Assembly: GCF_020554845.1 (NCBI RefSeq)
Contig: NZ_JAJCIA010000028.1
Location: 1-52,259 of the forward strand
Length of the DNA: 52,259 nucleotides
Reading direction: 5' to 3'
Source: Blautia faecis
GTDB taxonomy: Bacteria > Bacillota > Clostridia > Lachnospirales > Lachnospiraceae
The first letter of the stretch is position 1; every line of letters starts with the position of its first letter. The notes beneath the pieces were generated by a model that made no database searches, had not been told where the DNA came from, and saw only the letters and a list, made by a program, of their open reading frames with translations. Made by a program: the position numbers and the translations under genes. Positions 17,263-25,967 of this stretch are shown here, piece by piece.

Positions 17263-18032
17263 AACTGACAGCTTCTGATATCCATGTGGAGCTTGGCGGA
17301 AATGAGATTCTTAAGGGAATTGACGCAGCCATAAAGGAAAAGGAATTTGTAGGAATTATAGGACCAAACGGAAGTGGAAAAAGTACATTGCTGAAATGTA
17401 TTTACCGTGTACTTAAGCCAGATACCGGCGTGATCATGCTGGATGGAAAACCGTTGAACGAATATAAGGTAAAGGATTCTGCAAAAGCACTGGCAGTGGT
17501 GTCCCAGCACAATTACTATAATTTTGAATTTTCCGTACAGGAAATTGTAATGATGGGAAGGGCTCCTCATAAGAAAACCATGGAACGGGATAATGCCGAG
17601 GATTATAAGATCGTGGAAGAGTGTCTGGAAAAAGTGGGAATGCTTCCCTATCGGCACCGTGTTTTTTCCAGTCTGTCTGGCGGTGAGCAGCAGCGAATCA
17701 TTCTGGCAAGAGCTCTGGCGCAGAAAACTGACTGTCTGATCTTGGATGAGCCTACCAACCATCTTGACATCAAATACCAGCTCCAGCTTCTGGATATTGT
17801 AAAAAGTCTTGGGGTCACTGTGATCGGTGCTTTGCATGATCTGAATATTGCAGCAGCATACTGCGACCGGATCTATGCCATGAAGAACGGTCGTCTGGTG
17901 GCTTGCGGAACTCCGGAAGAAGTCATTACAGAAGATTTTATACATATGTTGTATGAAGTAGATGCAACTGTAAAAAAGGATGAATACGGCATGCTGAATG
18001 TTACATACCATCCTTTGCATGTGAAAAAATAA
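17259..18032 (+). CDS. ABC transporter ATP-binding protein, FepC/BtuD type
   Basis: A 257-residue ATPase with Walker A GPNGSGKST, ABC signature LSGGEQQRI, Walker B LILDEPTNHLD and a switch His in ALHDLNIAA. All catalytic motifs are intact. It is coupled to the permease by an ATGA overlap and followed 22 bp later by cbiK. It powers the FecCD-type importer of this operon, and its expression should fall when cobalamin is plentiful because it lies downstream of riboswitch 1. Confidence 0.92.
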   Translation: MKLTASDIHVELGGNEILKGIDAAIKEKEFVGIIGPNGSGKSTLLKCIYRVLKPDTGVIMLDGKPLNEYKVKDSAKALAVVSQHNYYNFEFSVQEIVMMGRAPHKKTMERDNAEDYKIVEECLEKVGMLPYRHRVFSSLSGGEQQRIILARALAQKTDCLILDEPTNHLDIKYQLQLLDIVKSLGVTVIGALHDLNIAAAYCDRIYAMKNGRLVACGTPEEVITEDFIHMLYEVDATVKKDEYGMLNVTYHPLHVKK

Positions 18033-18054
18033 AGGAAAAGTGGAGGAAATCTGA

Positions 18055-18843
18055 ATGAGCGATACAGCAAAAAAAGGGATCCTTGTAGTCAGCTTTGGCA
18101 CCAGTCACGAGGACACCAGAGCAGTGACCATTGATGCAATTGAAAAAGAAATTGGAGCTGCTTTTACAGATTGTAAAGTTTATCGCGCATGGACAAGCAA
18201 GATGATCCTTGCCAGAATTGCAAAGAGAGATCATATTCACTATGACAATGTGACAGAAGCAATGGAGCGTATGAGAACAGATGGAATCACAGAGGTGATC
18301 GTCCAGCCTACGCATGTAATGAACGGTGTGGAAAATGATCTTATGAAAAAGGATGTTCTGGCGTATGCGGATCATTTCCGATCTGTGAAATTCGGAGCTC
18401 CTCTGCTTACAACAGAAGAAGATAATGAGTATGTGGTGAAAGCGGTTGCAGATGAGTTCCCTGTAATTAAGGATAAGGAAACGGCACTTGTGCTTATGGG
18501 GCATGGAACCGAGCACTACGCAAATGCCGTTTATGCCGCACTGGATTACAGATTCAAGGATATGGGATATGAAAATGTGATCGTAGGAACTGTGGAAGGT
18601 TATCCTGAAATTGACCAGGTCCTGAAACAGCTTGGAAAATGCGGGGTAAAAAAAGTAGTAATCGCACCGTTTATGATCGTTGCCGGTGACCATGCGAAAA
18701 ATGACATGGCAGGAGAGGAAGAAGACTCCTGGAAAAATATCATCAGCAAAGCTGGCTATGAAGTGCAGACAGTTCTGAAAGGACTGGGGGAATATGAAAG
18801 TATTCGAAAACTCTTTGTGGAACATGCGAGGGAAGCGGTATGA
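18055..18843 (+). CDS. cbiK: Sirohydrochlorin cobaltochelatase (CbiK type)
   Basis: A 262-residue class II chelatase. It begins ILVVSFGTSHEDTR and carries the two metal-site histidine motifs of CbiK: MGHGTEH (about residues 147-153) and VAGDHAKNDM (about 207-216). CbiK inserts cobalt into sirohydrochlorin, the first committed step of anaerobic cobalamin synthesis. The two-lobed length (about 260 aa) fits CbiK rather than the shorter CbiX-S. The location behind a cobalamin riboswitch and before the uroporphyrinogen/precorrin-2 genes fits exactly. The next gene overlaps its stop by 4 bp (ATGA). Confidence 0.93.
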   Translation: MSDTAKKGILVVSFGTSHEDTRAVTIDAIEKEIGAAFTDCKVYRAWTSKMILARIAKRDHIHYDNVTEAMERMRTDGITEVIVQPTHVMNGVENDLMKKDVLAYADHFRSVKFGAPLLTTEEDNEYVVKAVADEFPVIKDKETALVLMGHGTEHYANAVYAALDYRFKDMGYENVIVGTVEGYPEIDQVLKQLGKCGVKKVVIAPFMIVAGDHAKNDMAGEEEDSWKNIISKAGYEVQTVLKGLGEYESIRKLFVEHAREAV

Positions 18844-19196
18844 TTAAAATTGGAACACTGACCTGCCTTCACTCCAATAATGTGTGTGCCAGAGTGGGAT
18901 GCCTGAAGGCCTTTCAGAATCGCAGTGACTTTTTTGATGGATATTCTCCGGACACACTTCTGGGAGCAATGATGACCTGTAATGGATGCAAAAGTACAAA
19001 TCCCAAAGAACCGGATGTAGATGAGGGAATTCTGGAAAAAATAGACAGGCTGGTCAGCGAAGAAATTAAGGTAATGCATGTGGGAGCCTGTCGTCTGGAC
19101 AGGGAGAAAAAAGAGTGCCCACGAATAGCCAAAATCTGTGAGATGATAGAATCCAGGGGAATCCAGGTGGTAAGAGGAACTCACAGAGAATCCTGA
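18840..19196 (+). CDS. CGGC domain-containing protein (putative metal-binding)
   Basis: A 118-residue protein with several cysteines in conserved-looking positions: TLTCLHSNNVCARVGC near the start, MTCNGCKS in the middle and VGACRLD plus KECPRI later. This matches the small CGGC-domain family, thought to bind metal. It is translationally coupled to cbiK (ATGA overlap) and is the last gene before a terminator, so it may handle cobalt or assist the chelatase. That role is inferred only from context; no enzymatic motif is visible. Confidence 0.7.
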   Translation: MIKIGTLTCLHSNNVCARVGCLKAFQNRSDFFDGYSPDTLLGAMMTCNGCKSTNPKEPDVDEGILEKIDRLVSEEIKVMHVGACRLDREKKECPRIAKICEMIESRGIQVVRGTHRES

Positions 19197-19225
19197 AACA
19201 GGATAGAGAAATCGTATAGGGGAAA

Positions 19226-19269
19226 CTTCCAGGCAGATTGTGGAAAATAGTCTGTCTGGAAGCTTTTTT
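19226..19269 (+). terminator. Terminator of the riboswitch 1 operon
   Basis: CTTCCAGGCAGA pairs with TCTGTCTGGAAG (one G-U), followed by CTTTTTTATT. Confidence 0.88.
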
Positions 19270-19293
19270 ATTGCTGTGTTTTGCCTGGCTTTA

Positions 19294-19322
19294 TTGACAA
19301 TATACGCAGGAATTAGTAAAAT
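19294..19322 (+). promoter_or_regulatory. Sigma-A promoter of the hem operon
   Basis: Consensus TTGACA (19294-19299), 17-bp spacer and TAAAAT (19317-19322), 41 bp before hemA. It separates the hem operon from the riboswitch-controlled operon; no aptamer lies between this promoter and hemA. Confidence 0.8.
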
Positions 19323-19363
19323 GAGCGGTGGCAGAAAATGATATTTAAGGAGAATTACATAAG

Positions 19364-20593
19364 ATGAGTATTTCTATGATTGGAATAGACCATAGTATGG
19401 CTCCCGTAGATATACGAGCCTTGTTTGCATTTACCAGAAAAAATGCAGGGGAGGCTATGGAAAAATTAAAGGAACAGCGGGGAATAGACGGCTGTATTAT
19501 TCTTTCTACATGCAATCGCCTGGAGGTATGGGCAAGTGTGGATGATGAGGCAGAGCTTTCTTTATATAAAGAGCTTTGTAAACTGAAAAATATTAATGAT
19601 GATCAGTACGAGATATATTTTACAAAGCGTGAAGGCCATGCTGCTGTGGAACATCTGTTTTACCTTGCATCCGGTCTAAAATCCCAGATACTTGGAGAAG
19701 ATCAGATTCTTACTCAGGTAAAAGATGCACTGGGAATTGCCAGAGAGCATTTTACAACAGATGGAGCCCTTGAAGTGCTTTTCCGAATGGCTGTAACAGC
19801 AGGAAAAAAGATTAAAACTGAGGTGCCATTTTCTCATGGGAATCCGTCTGTGATCCATCAGGCGATAGAAATGCTTGACAGACAGGGCTATTGCGTACAG
19901 GATAAGGTCTGCATGGTGATCGGAAATGGAGAAATGGGAAAGGTTGCAGCCCAGGCTCTTATGGAAGCCGGTGCAGATGTGACTGTAACCGTGCGTCAGT
20001 ATCGCAGCGGAATGGTGAATATTCCATTTGGATGTAAACGAATTAATTATGGCGAAAGAATGGACTATCTGCCTAAGTGTGATCTTGTAGTCAGTGCTAC
20101 GGCAAGTCCGAATTTTACTTTGCGTGAGGAACTGTTTGAAAATCTGGAACTGGAAAAAAGTATTGTTCTCATTGATCTGGCAGTTCCAAGGGATATTGAA
20201 CCGGAGCTTGGAAAATTCGAAGGGATAACCTTGTTTGATATGGATAGCTTCCGCATGGAAGAAACTCCGGCTGAGCTTCAGGAAAATCTTGAGGCGGCAG
20301 GACTGATCGTGAGAGATCAGATGGATGAATTTTTTAAATGGTTAGATGGTAAGGAACTGATACCAAGAATTCAGGAAATCAAAGAGAATGCAGTGAATGA
20401 TTTTAACCTGCGGATCATGAAGCCATTGAAAAACACACAGATGGATGAGCAGGAAAAAGAGAAGTTGATAAATGCAGTGGATACTGCAATGGGGAAGGTT
20501 GTAAATAAAATGCTGTTTGCATTGAGAGACAGTGTGAATGAGAAAGCATTTTTGGAATGTGTAGCAGGACTGGAGAAAACATATGAAAAATAA
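19364..20593 (+). CDS. hemA: Glutamyl-tRNA reductase
   Basis: A 409-residue enzyme. The catalytic cysteine lies in IILSTCNRLEVWA (about residue 47), followed by GLKSQILGEDQILTQVK and the NADPH-binding VIGNGEMGKVAAQAL. It reduces Glu-tRNA to glutamate-1-semialdehyde, the first step of the C5 route to tetrapyrroles. AAGGAG precedes the ATG. It heads a five-gene operon with overlapping genes (hemA, precorrin-2 dehydrogenase, hemC-cobA-hemD, hemB, hemL) that supplies uroporphyrinogen III and sirohydrochlorin, here most likely for cobalamin, since CbiK is next door and no later haem genes are visible. Confidence 0.95.
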   Translation: MSISMIGIDHSMAPVDIRALFAFTRKNAGEAMEKLKEQRGIDGCIILSTCNRLEVWASVDDEAELSLYKELCKLKNINDDQYEIYFTKREGHAAVEHLFYLASGLKSQILGEDQILTQVKDALGIAREHFTTDGALEVLFRMAVTAGKKIKTEVPFSHGNPSVIHQAIEMLDRQGYCVQDKVCMVIGNGEMGKVAAQALMEAGADVTVTVRQYRSGMVNIPFGCKRINYGERMDYLPKCDLVVSATASPNFTLREELFENLELEKSIVLIDLAVPRDIEPELGKFEGITLFDMDSFRMEETPAELQENLEAAGLIVRDQMDEFFKWLDGKELIPRIQEIKENAVNDFNLRIMKPLKNTQMDEQEKEKLINAVDTAMGKVVNKMLFALRDSVNEKAFLECVAGLEKTYEK

Positions 20594-21068
20594 GCGCTAT
20601 TTCCCACTGTATGTGGATCTATCGGATAAGAATATTGTGGTAGTGGGTGGGGGAACCATTGCCACAAGAAGAGTGAAAGCATTATTATTATTTACCAGGA
20701 ATATTACAGTAATTGCGCCGAAGATGACAGCAGATCTCTGGGAACTGGGCAAGCTGGGAAAAATTCAGATCCAGCCCCGCCCTGTGAAAAAATCAGATTT
20801 CTCTATGGCTTATATGGTGCTGGCTGTTACGAATAACACTGAGTTAAATGAAGAAATTTACCGTATCTGTAAAGAAGAGGGAATTTATGTAAATGTTGCA
20901 AGTGATAAGAATTTGTGCGATTTTTACTTTCCTGGAATTTGCCTGAAGGATGATATTGTAGTGGGAATCACGGCCAGCGGTGTCAATCACAAAAAGGCTA
21001 AGGCAGTAAGAGAAAAAATGCAGGCACTTCTGGAAGAACTGGAAAAAGATGAGGATAGTTATGAATAA
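20583..21068 (+). CDS. Precorrin-2 dehydrogenase (SirC/CysG N-domain type)
   Basis: A 161-residue NAD-dependent dehydrogenase beginning FPLYVDLSDKNIVVVGGGTIATRR, where the GGGxxA turn binds the dinucleotide. Later VNVASDKNLCDFYFPG and ITASGVNHKKAKAVREK match the family. It oxidises precorrin-2 to sirohydrochlorin, the substrate of CbiK. It is a short stand-alone domain; a ferrochelatase activity like that of CysG/Met8p is possible but there is a separate cobaltochelatase upstream. It overlaps hemA by 11 bp and the next gene by 8 bp. Confidence 0.9.
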   Translation: MKNKRYFPLYVDLSDKNIVVVGGGTIATRRVKALLLFTRNITVIAPKMTADLWELGKLGKIQIQPRPVKKSDFSMAYMVLAVTNNTELNEEIYRICKEEGIYVNVASDKNLCDFYFPGICLKDDIVVGITASGVNHKKAKAVREKMQALLEELEKDEDSYE

Positions 21069-23499
21069 AAAAGTTGTGATCGGAAGCAGGGAAAGCAAGC
21101 TTGCCGTACTGCAAAGCCAGATGGTGAGGGACTATATTGTCTGCAAGCACCCGGAAACAGATGTGGAAATTCTTACCATGAAGACCACAGGTGATAAAAT
21201 TCTGGACCGTACGCTTGATAAAATCGGAGGAAAAGGTCTGTTTGTAAAAGAACTGGACCGGGCGCTTCTGGAAGGAAGAAGCCAGTTGTCGGTTCATAGT
21301 CTGAAAGATATGCCAATGGAAATCTCAGAGGAACTTCCCATACTTGCTTTTTCCAGACGTGAAGATGCAAGGGATGTACTGGTTCTTCCAGAAGGCTGCT
21401 ATACTTTGGATCCATCCAAACCCATCGGATGTTCCAGTCTTCGAAGAAAACTGCAGCTGAAAGAAATTTATCCGGATATGAATGTGAAAAGCATTCGTGG
21501 AAATCTTCAGACAAGACTGGAGAAGCTGGATAACGGAGATTATGCTGGGTTAGTTCTTGCAGCCGCAGGGTTGAAGCGTCTGGGACTTGAAAAAAGAATC
21601 AGCCGGTATTTTGATACAGAAGAAATGGTTCCGGCAGCAGGTCAGGGAATCCTGGCTGTCCAGGGAAGAAAAGGGCTGGATTATGAATATCTGGAAGGAT
21701 ATGACGATCTGCAGGCACACCAGGCGGCAGCAGCGGAGCGTGCCTTTGTGAAATATTTAAACGGAGGCTGTACTTCTCCTGTGGCAGCCTATGGAGAAAT
21801 CAAAGATGGTCAGTTGAAACTTACCGGCCTTTATTACGAGGAAGAAACCGGACATTACCTGAAAGGATATAAAACCGGAAATCCTTCAGATGCAGAAAAA
21901 CTGGGAACTTCTCTTGCAAAAGAACTGCAGGAGCGCTGCAAAGTGGAATACAAAGAGTCCGGCTTGCAGGAAGACAACAAAAAAGAACCGGGAAAAGTCT
22001 GGCTGGTGGGAGCTGGCCCTGGAGATGTGGGACTTTTTACAATGAAAGGTGCCCAGGTGCTGGAACAGGCAGATGTGGTTGTTTATGACAGCCTGGTAGG
22101 ACAGGGAATCCTGACCAGAATTCCTGCTTCTGCAAAATTGATTAACGTGGGAAAACGAGCCGGCCACCATACCATGTCCCAGGAGAAGATCAACCAGGTT
22201 CTTGCGGATGAGGCAAAAAAGGGCAACCGGGTAGTACGCCTGAAAGGCGGCGATCCTTTCCTTTTTGGACGAGGAGGAGAGGAACTGGAGCTTCTTACAA
22301 AGGAGGGTATTCCTTATGAAATAGTTCCTGGTGTGACCTCCCCGATTTCCGTACCTGCATACAATGGGATTCCTGTGACACACCGGGATTTCTGTTCCTC
22401 TGTCCATGTTATCACCGGACATAAACGCAAGGGTATGGAGTACGACATTGATTTTGGGGCACTGGTGCATACAAAGGGAACTCTTGTTTTTCTTATGGGA
22501 ATCACTGCCATGGAGGATATCTGCAATGGCCTTATGAAAGCTGGTATGGAACCGGATATGCCTGCCGCTGTTTTGTCCAAAGGAACCACAGCAGGCCAGA
22601 AACGAGTGGTAGCTACTGTTGGTACCCTGAAAGCTGCGGCTGATCAGGCGAAGATCCAGACACCGGCCATTATTGTGGTAGGAAAGGTCTGCACTCTGGC
22701 AGATGATTTTGCCTGGTATGAGAAATTACCTCTGGCAGGCTGGAAGATCCTTGTCACCCGGCCAAAGGAGAATATTTCCAGAACTGCGGCCCTTCTTCGG
22801 GAGAAAGGTGCAGAAGTACTGGAACTTCCATCCATCAGTATTATCCCTCTGGAGGATCAGAGCAGACTGTACCAGGCCTTTTCTCATATCCGCAGCTATG
22901 ACTGGCTGGTATTTACAAGTCCTGCAGGCGTGGAAGTTTTCTTCAGGCAAATGGAGAAAAAGAAGATCGACCTGCGTTCTCTTGGAAATGCAAAAATCGC
23001 GGTGATCGGTGAGGGCACAAAGAAGAAATTTCTGGAAAGAGGAATCTATCCGGATTTCATGCCTTCTGTTTATGATGGAAATACCCTTGGAAAAGAGCTT
23101 GGCGCTCTTTTAAATGGAACAGAAAAGATTCTGATTCCAAGAGCCTCCCTTGGAAACAAGGAACTGGCAGAAGAACTGAAAAAAACAGGTGCACAGGTGG
23201 ATGATGTTCCGACCTATGAGACTGGATATGTAAGCAGTCCTCTTATTAATGAGAAGAAAGAATTTGAAGAGGGCACTATTGACCTGGCTGTATTTACCAG
23301 TGCTTCCACAGTGAAAGGCTTTGTGGAGAGCACCAAAGGACTTGATTATTCCAGGGTTCGTGCTGCATGCATTGGAAAACAGACTCGTGCAGCGGCGGAT
23401 TCTTATGGAATGCAGACATATATGTCAGAAAAAGCAACCATCGACAGTCTGATCGAACTGGTTGAGACACTGAAGAGGAGAGAAGAAAAATGGAACTGA
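21061..23499 (+). CDS. Trifunctional HemC-CobA-HemD fusion: hydroxymethylbilane synthase, uroporphyrinogen III methyltransferase and synthase
   Basis: An 812-residue single polypeptide with three enzymes. Residues 1-300 are HemC: VIGSRESKLAVLQS, HSLKDMP, and the dipyrromethane-cofactor cysteine in YLNGGCTSPVAAYG. Residues about 312-555 are SUMT/CobA: VGAGPGDVGLFT, VVYDSLV, RLKGGDPFLFGRGGEE and PVTHRD. Residues about 560-812 are HemD: ILVTRPKENISRTAALL and VFTSPAGVEVFF. The chain therefore converts porphobilinogen to uroporphyrinogen III and methylates it to precorrin-2. The ATG at 21061 is chosen; an ATG at 21049 lacks support from the HemC family start. CobA-HemD fusions are well known in Firmicutes; the added N-terminal HemC is less usual. 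No frameshift or missing motif was seen. Confidence 0.93.
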   Translation: MNKKVVIGSRESKLAVLQSQMVRDYIVCKHPETDVEILTMKTTGDKILDRTLDKIGGKGLFVKELDRALLEGRSQLSVHSLKDMPMEISEELPILAFSRREDARDVLVLPEGCYTLDPSKPIGCSSLRRKLQLKEIYPDMNVKSIRGNLQTRLEKLDNGDYAGLVLAAAGLKRLGLEKRISRYFDTEEMVPAAGQGILAVQGRKGLDYEYLEGYDDLQAHQAAAAERAFVKYLNGGCTSPVAAYGEIKDGQLKLTGLYYEEETGHYLKGYKTGNPSDAEKLGTSLAKELQERCKVEYKESGLQEDNKKEPGKVWLVGAGPGDVGLFTMKGAQVLEQADVVVYDSLVGQGILTRIPASAKLINVGKRAGHHTMSQEKINQVLADEAKKGNRVVRLKGGDPFLFGRGGEELELLTKEGIPYEIVPGVTSPISVPAYNGIPVTHRDFCSSVHVITGHKRKGMEYDIDFGALVHTKGTLVFLMGITAMEDICNGLMKAGMEPDMPAAVLSKGTTAGQKRVVATVGTLKAAADQAKIQTPAIIVVGKVCTLADDFAWYEKLPLAGWKILVTRPKENISRTAALLREKGAEVLELPSISIIPLEDQSRLYQAFSHIRSYDWLVFTSPAGVEVFFRQMEKKKIDLRSLGNAKIAVIGEGTKKKFLERGIYPDFMPSVYDGNTLGKELGALLNGTEKILIPRASLGNKELAEELKKTGAQVDDVPTYETGYVSSPLINEKKEFEEGTIDLAVFTSASTVKGFVESTKGLDYSRVRAACIGKQTRAAADSYGMQTYMSEKATIDSLIELVETLKRREEKWN

Positions 23500-24473
23500 T
23501 TAAGAGACCTAGAAGATTAAGGGGCGGTGCGAATTTGCGTAAAATGGTGAGAGAGACCAGAATGGACAAATCTTCTCTTATCTATCCGCTGTTTGTAATG
23601 GAAGGAAATGGAATCCAGGAAGAGATCCCTTCCATGGAAGGGCAGTACCGTTACAGCCTGGACCGTCTTCCCTATAAGCTGGAGCAGTTGGAAAAAGCAG
23701 GAGTAAACAGCATTATGCTTTTTGGAATCCCGGATCATAAGGATGAAGTCGGAAGCGGCGCTTACGCTCAGGATGGTATTGTACAGAAGGCACTTCGGGA
23801 AGCAAAGAGCAGATTTCCAGAGATGTATTATGTGACAGATGTGTGCATGTGTGAATATACTTCCCACGGTCACTGCGGCGTTCTTTGCGGCCATGATGTT
23901 GACAATGACAAGACATTGGAGCTTCTGGCAAAAACAGCTCTGTCTCATGCGCAGGCTGGCTCTGATATGATCGCGCCTTCCGATATGATGGACGGACGTG
24001 TGGCTGCCATCCGTAAAGAACTGGATCTGGGCGGTTATACCAATATTCCAATCATGTCTTATGCAGTAAAATACGCTTCTGCGTTCTATGGCCCATTCCG
24101 CGATGCAGCCGGAAGTGCTCCTGCTTTTGGAGACCGCAAGAGCTATCAGATGGATTTCCACAACAGAAGAGAGGGAATGAAAGAAGCTCTTATGGATATT
24201 GAAGAAGGCGCTGATATTATTATGGTGAAGCCTGCCATGTCCTATCTTGATATGGTATCTGAGATCTCCAAGGCTGTGAATGTTCCGGTAGCTGCCTATA
24301 GTGTAAGCGGTGAGTATGCCATGGTGAAGGCTGCAGCAAAGATGGGCTGGATCGATGAAGAGCGGATCGTTGGAGAAATGGCGGTGGGAGCTTATCGTGC
24401 AGGTGCACAGATTTATATCACCTATTTTGCAGAAGAAATTGCAAAAATGATGGAGGAAGGGAGAATCGGATAA
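23490..24473 (+). CDS. hemB: Porphobilinogen synthase (delta-aminolevulinate dehydratase)
   Basis: A 327-residue enzyme. The active-site Schiff-base lysine is in MVKPAMSYLD (about residue 247) and its partner in SYAVKYASAFYGPFR (about 194). A three-cysteine zinc site is visible in VCMCEYTSHGHCG (about 117-129), so this is the zinc-dependent form. It joins two 5-aminolevulinate molecules into porphobilinogen. The ATG overlaps the fusion gene by 10 bp and the stop overlaps hemL by 1 bp (TAATG). Confidence 0.95.
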   Translation: MELIKRPRRLRGGANLRKMVRETRMDKSSLIYPLFVMEGNGIQEEIPSMEGQYRYSLDRLPYKLEQLEKAGVNSIMLFGIPDHKDEVGSGAYAQDGIVQKALREAKSRFPEMYYVTDVCMCEYTSHGHCGVLCGHDVDNDKTLELLAKTALSHAQAGSDMIAPSDMMDGRVAAIRKELDLGGYTNIPIMSYAVKYASAFYGPFRDAAGSAPAFGDRKSYQMDFHNRREGMKEALMDIEEGADIIMVKPAMSYLDMVSEISKAVNVPVAAYSVSGEYAMVKAAAKMGWIDEERIVGEMAVGAYRAGAQIYITYFAEEIAKMMEEGRIG

Positions 24474-25744
24474 TGACAAAGTCTGAGAAGCTTTTTGAGA
24501 GAGCGGTAAAAAGAATCCCTGGCGGTGTAAACAGTCCGGTGCGTGCATATGGCGCTATTGGAGAAGCACCGAGATTTATTGAACGTGCAGATGGCTGCTA
24601 TATTTATGATGTAGATGGCAATCGTTATATTGATTACATAGATTCCTGGGGACCAATGATCCTGGGACACAATTTTCCTGCAATACGGGAAAGCGTTCTG
24701 AAGGCATGTGAAAAAGGCCTGAGTTTTGGATGCGCTACAGAGATTGAAGTGGAAATGGCTGAATTTATCTGTGACAGAATCTCGCATGTGGATATGATCC
24801 GAATGGTCAATTCTGGTACAGAGGCTGTTATGAGTGCAATCCGTGTGGCAAGAGGTTATACGGGGAAAAATAAGATCATCAAATTTGCAGGCTGCTATCA
24901 TGGACACAGTGATGCCATGCTGGTAAGCGCAGGTTCCGGTGTGATGACAAGTGGTGTGCCGGACAGTGCCGGTGTTCCAAAAGGCTGTACAGAGGATACT
25001 ATGCTGGCAGCTTACAACGATCTTGGCAGTGTGGAGACTCTTTTTCAGCAGGCAGATGGCCAGGTGGCAGCAGTGATCGTGGAAGCAGTTGGAGCCAACA
25101 TGGGTGTAGTTCCGCCAAGGGAAGGATTTCTGCAGGGACTTCGCGCTCTTTGCGACCAATACCATGCCCTTCTTATTTTTGATGAGGTGATTACCGGATT
25201 CCGACTTGCATTTGGCGGCGCAGCACAGTATTTTGGTGTAACACCGGATCTGGTTACTTATGGAAAAATCATTGGTGCCGGAATGCCGGTAGGTGCATAT
25301 GGCGGAAGAAGAGATGTGATGGAATTGGTTGCTCCGGCAGGAAAAGTATATCAGGCAGGTACTTTAAGCGGAAATCCGGTAGCTATGGCTGCCGGGCTTA
25401 CCCAGCTGAAATATTTGTATGACCATCAGGAAATTTACACGGAACTGGAGAAAAAGGGAGAGCTTCTCTACGGTGGAATGGGAAAAATCGTGAAAGAAAA
25501 AGGTCTGAATTACCAGATGAATTATGTGGGCTCTCTTGGAAGCCTGTTCTTTACGGGACAGCCTGTTGTCGATTATGTTTCTGCAAAATCTTCTGACACA
25601 GTGGCATTTGCAGAATATTTCAAAAAAATGCTGAATATGGGAATTCATATGGCTCCGTCCCAGTTTGAAGCCATGTTCCTGTCAGCGGCTCATACAGATG
25701 AAATTATTATGGAAACTCTGGATGCAGTAAAGCTTGTTCTTTGA
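24473..25744 (+). CDS. hemL: Glutamate-1-semialdehyde 2,1-aminomutase
   Basis: A 423-residue PLP enzyme of aminotransferase class III. It begins with the HemL-typical RIPGGVNSPVRAYG, has VNSGTEAVMSAIRVARG and IIKFAGCYHGHSD, IFDEVITGFR for cofactor contact, and the PLP lysine in TYGKIIGAGMPVGAYGG (about residue 264). It turns glutamate-1-semialdehyde, the HemA product, into 5-aminolevulinate. It is the last gene of the hem operon. No clear terminator was seen after it; the next promoter overlaps its last codons. Confidence 0.95.
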   Translation: MTKSEKLFERAVKRIPGGVNSPVRAYGAIGEAPRFIERADGCYIYDVDGNRYIDYIDSWGPMILGHNFPAIRESVLKACEKGLSFGCATEIEVEMAEFICDRISHVDMIRMVNSGTEAVMSAIRVARGYTGKNKIIKFAGCYHGHSDAMLVSAGSGVMTSGVPDSAGVPKGCTEDTMLAAYNDLGSVETLFQQADGQVAAVIVEAVGANMGVVPPREGFLQGLRALCDQYHALLIFDEVITGFRLAFGGAAQYFGVTPDLVTYGKIIGAGMPVGAYGGRRDVMELVAPAGKVYQAGTLSGNPVAMAAGLTQLKYLYDHQEIYTELEKKGELLYGGMGKIVKEKGLNYQMNYVGSLGSLFFTGQPVVDYVSAKSSDTVAFAEYFKKMLNMGIHMAPSQFEAMFLSAAHTDEIIMETLDAVKLVL

Positions 25745-25762
25745 AAATGTGTGTGGTATAAT
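25734..25762 (+). promoter_or_regulatory. Candidate promoter of the lactonase gene
   Basis: TTGTTC (25734-25739), 17-bp spacer and extended -10 TGGTATAAT (TATAAT 25757-25762). The -35 lies inside the end of hemL. Confidence 0.6.
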
Positions 25763-25767
25763 TTAGA

Positions 25768-25967
25768 CACAATTACATAAAAGAAACCAGAATACGAGTT
25801 GCTGTAATAAAATGCGGCTGTAATAAATGAACCGTGGCAGAGGATTTACTGATATAGAGAATGCAGTAATATTCAGAGCTGCACAGTGACCCGCTACGCT
25901 GTAAAAAAGATCGGAAGAACAGCGTGAACGGACGGTTTCCAGAAAGAGACTGTAGGAGGCTAGACAA
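25768..25967 (+). other. About 200-nt leader before the lactonase gene
   Basis: No ORF of note. It shows a short direct repeat (GCTGTAATAAAATG, then GCTGTAATAAATG near 25801-25829) and a CGCTGT/ACAGCG hairpin near 25908-25925. No known riboswitch consensus was recognised. Confidence 0.35.

Noticed and set aside
23517..24548. A 343-codon open frame on the minus strand
   Set aside because: It is antisense to hemB, which has full family motifs; the translation is His/Cys/Ser-rich with no domain, typical of a shadow frame.
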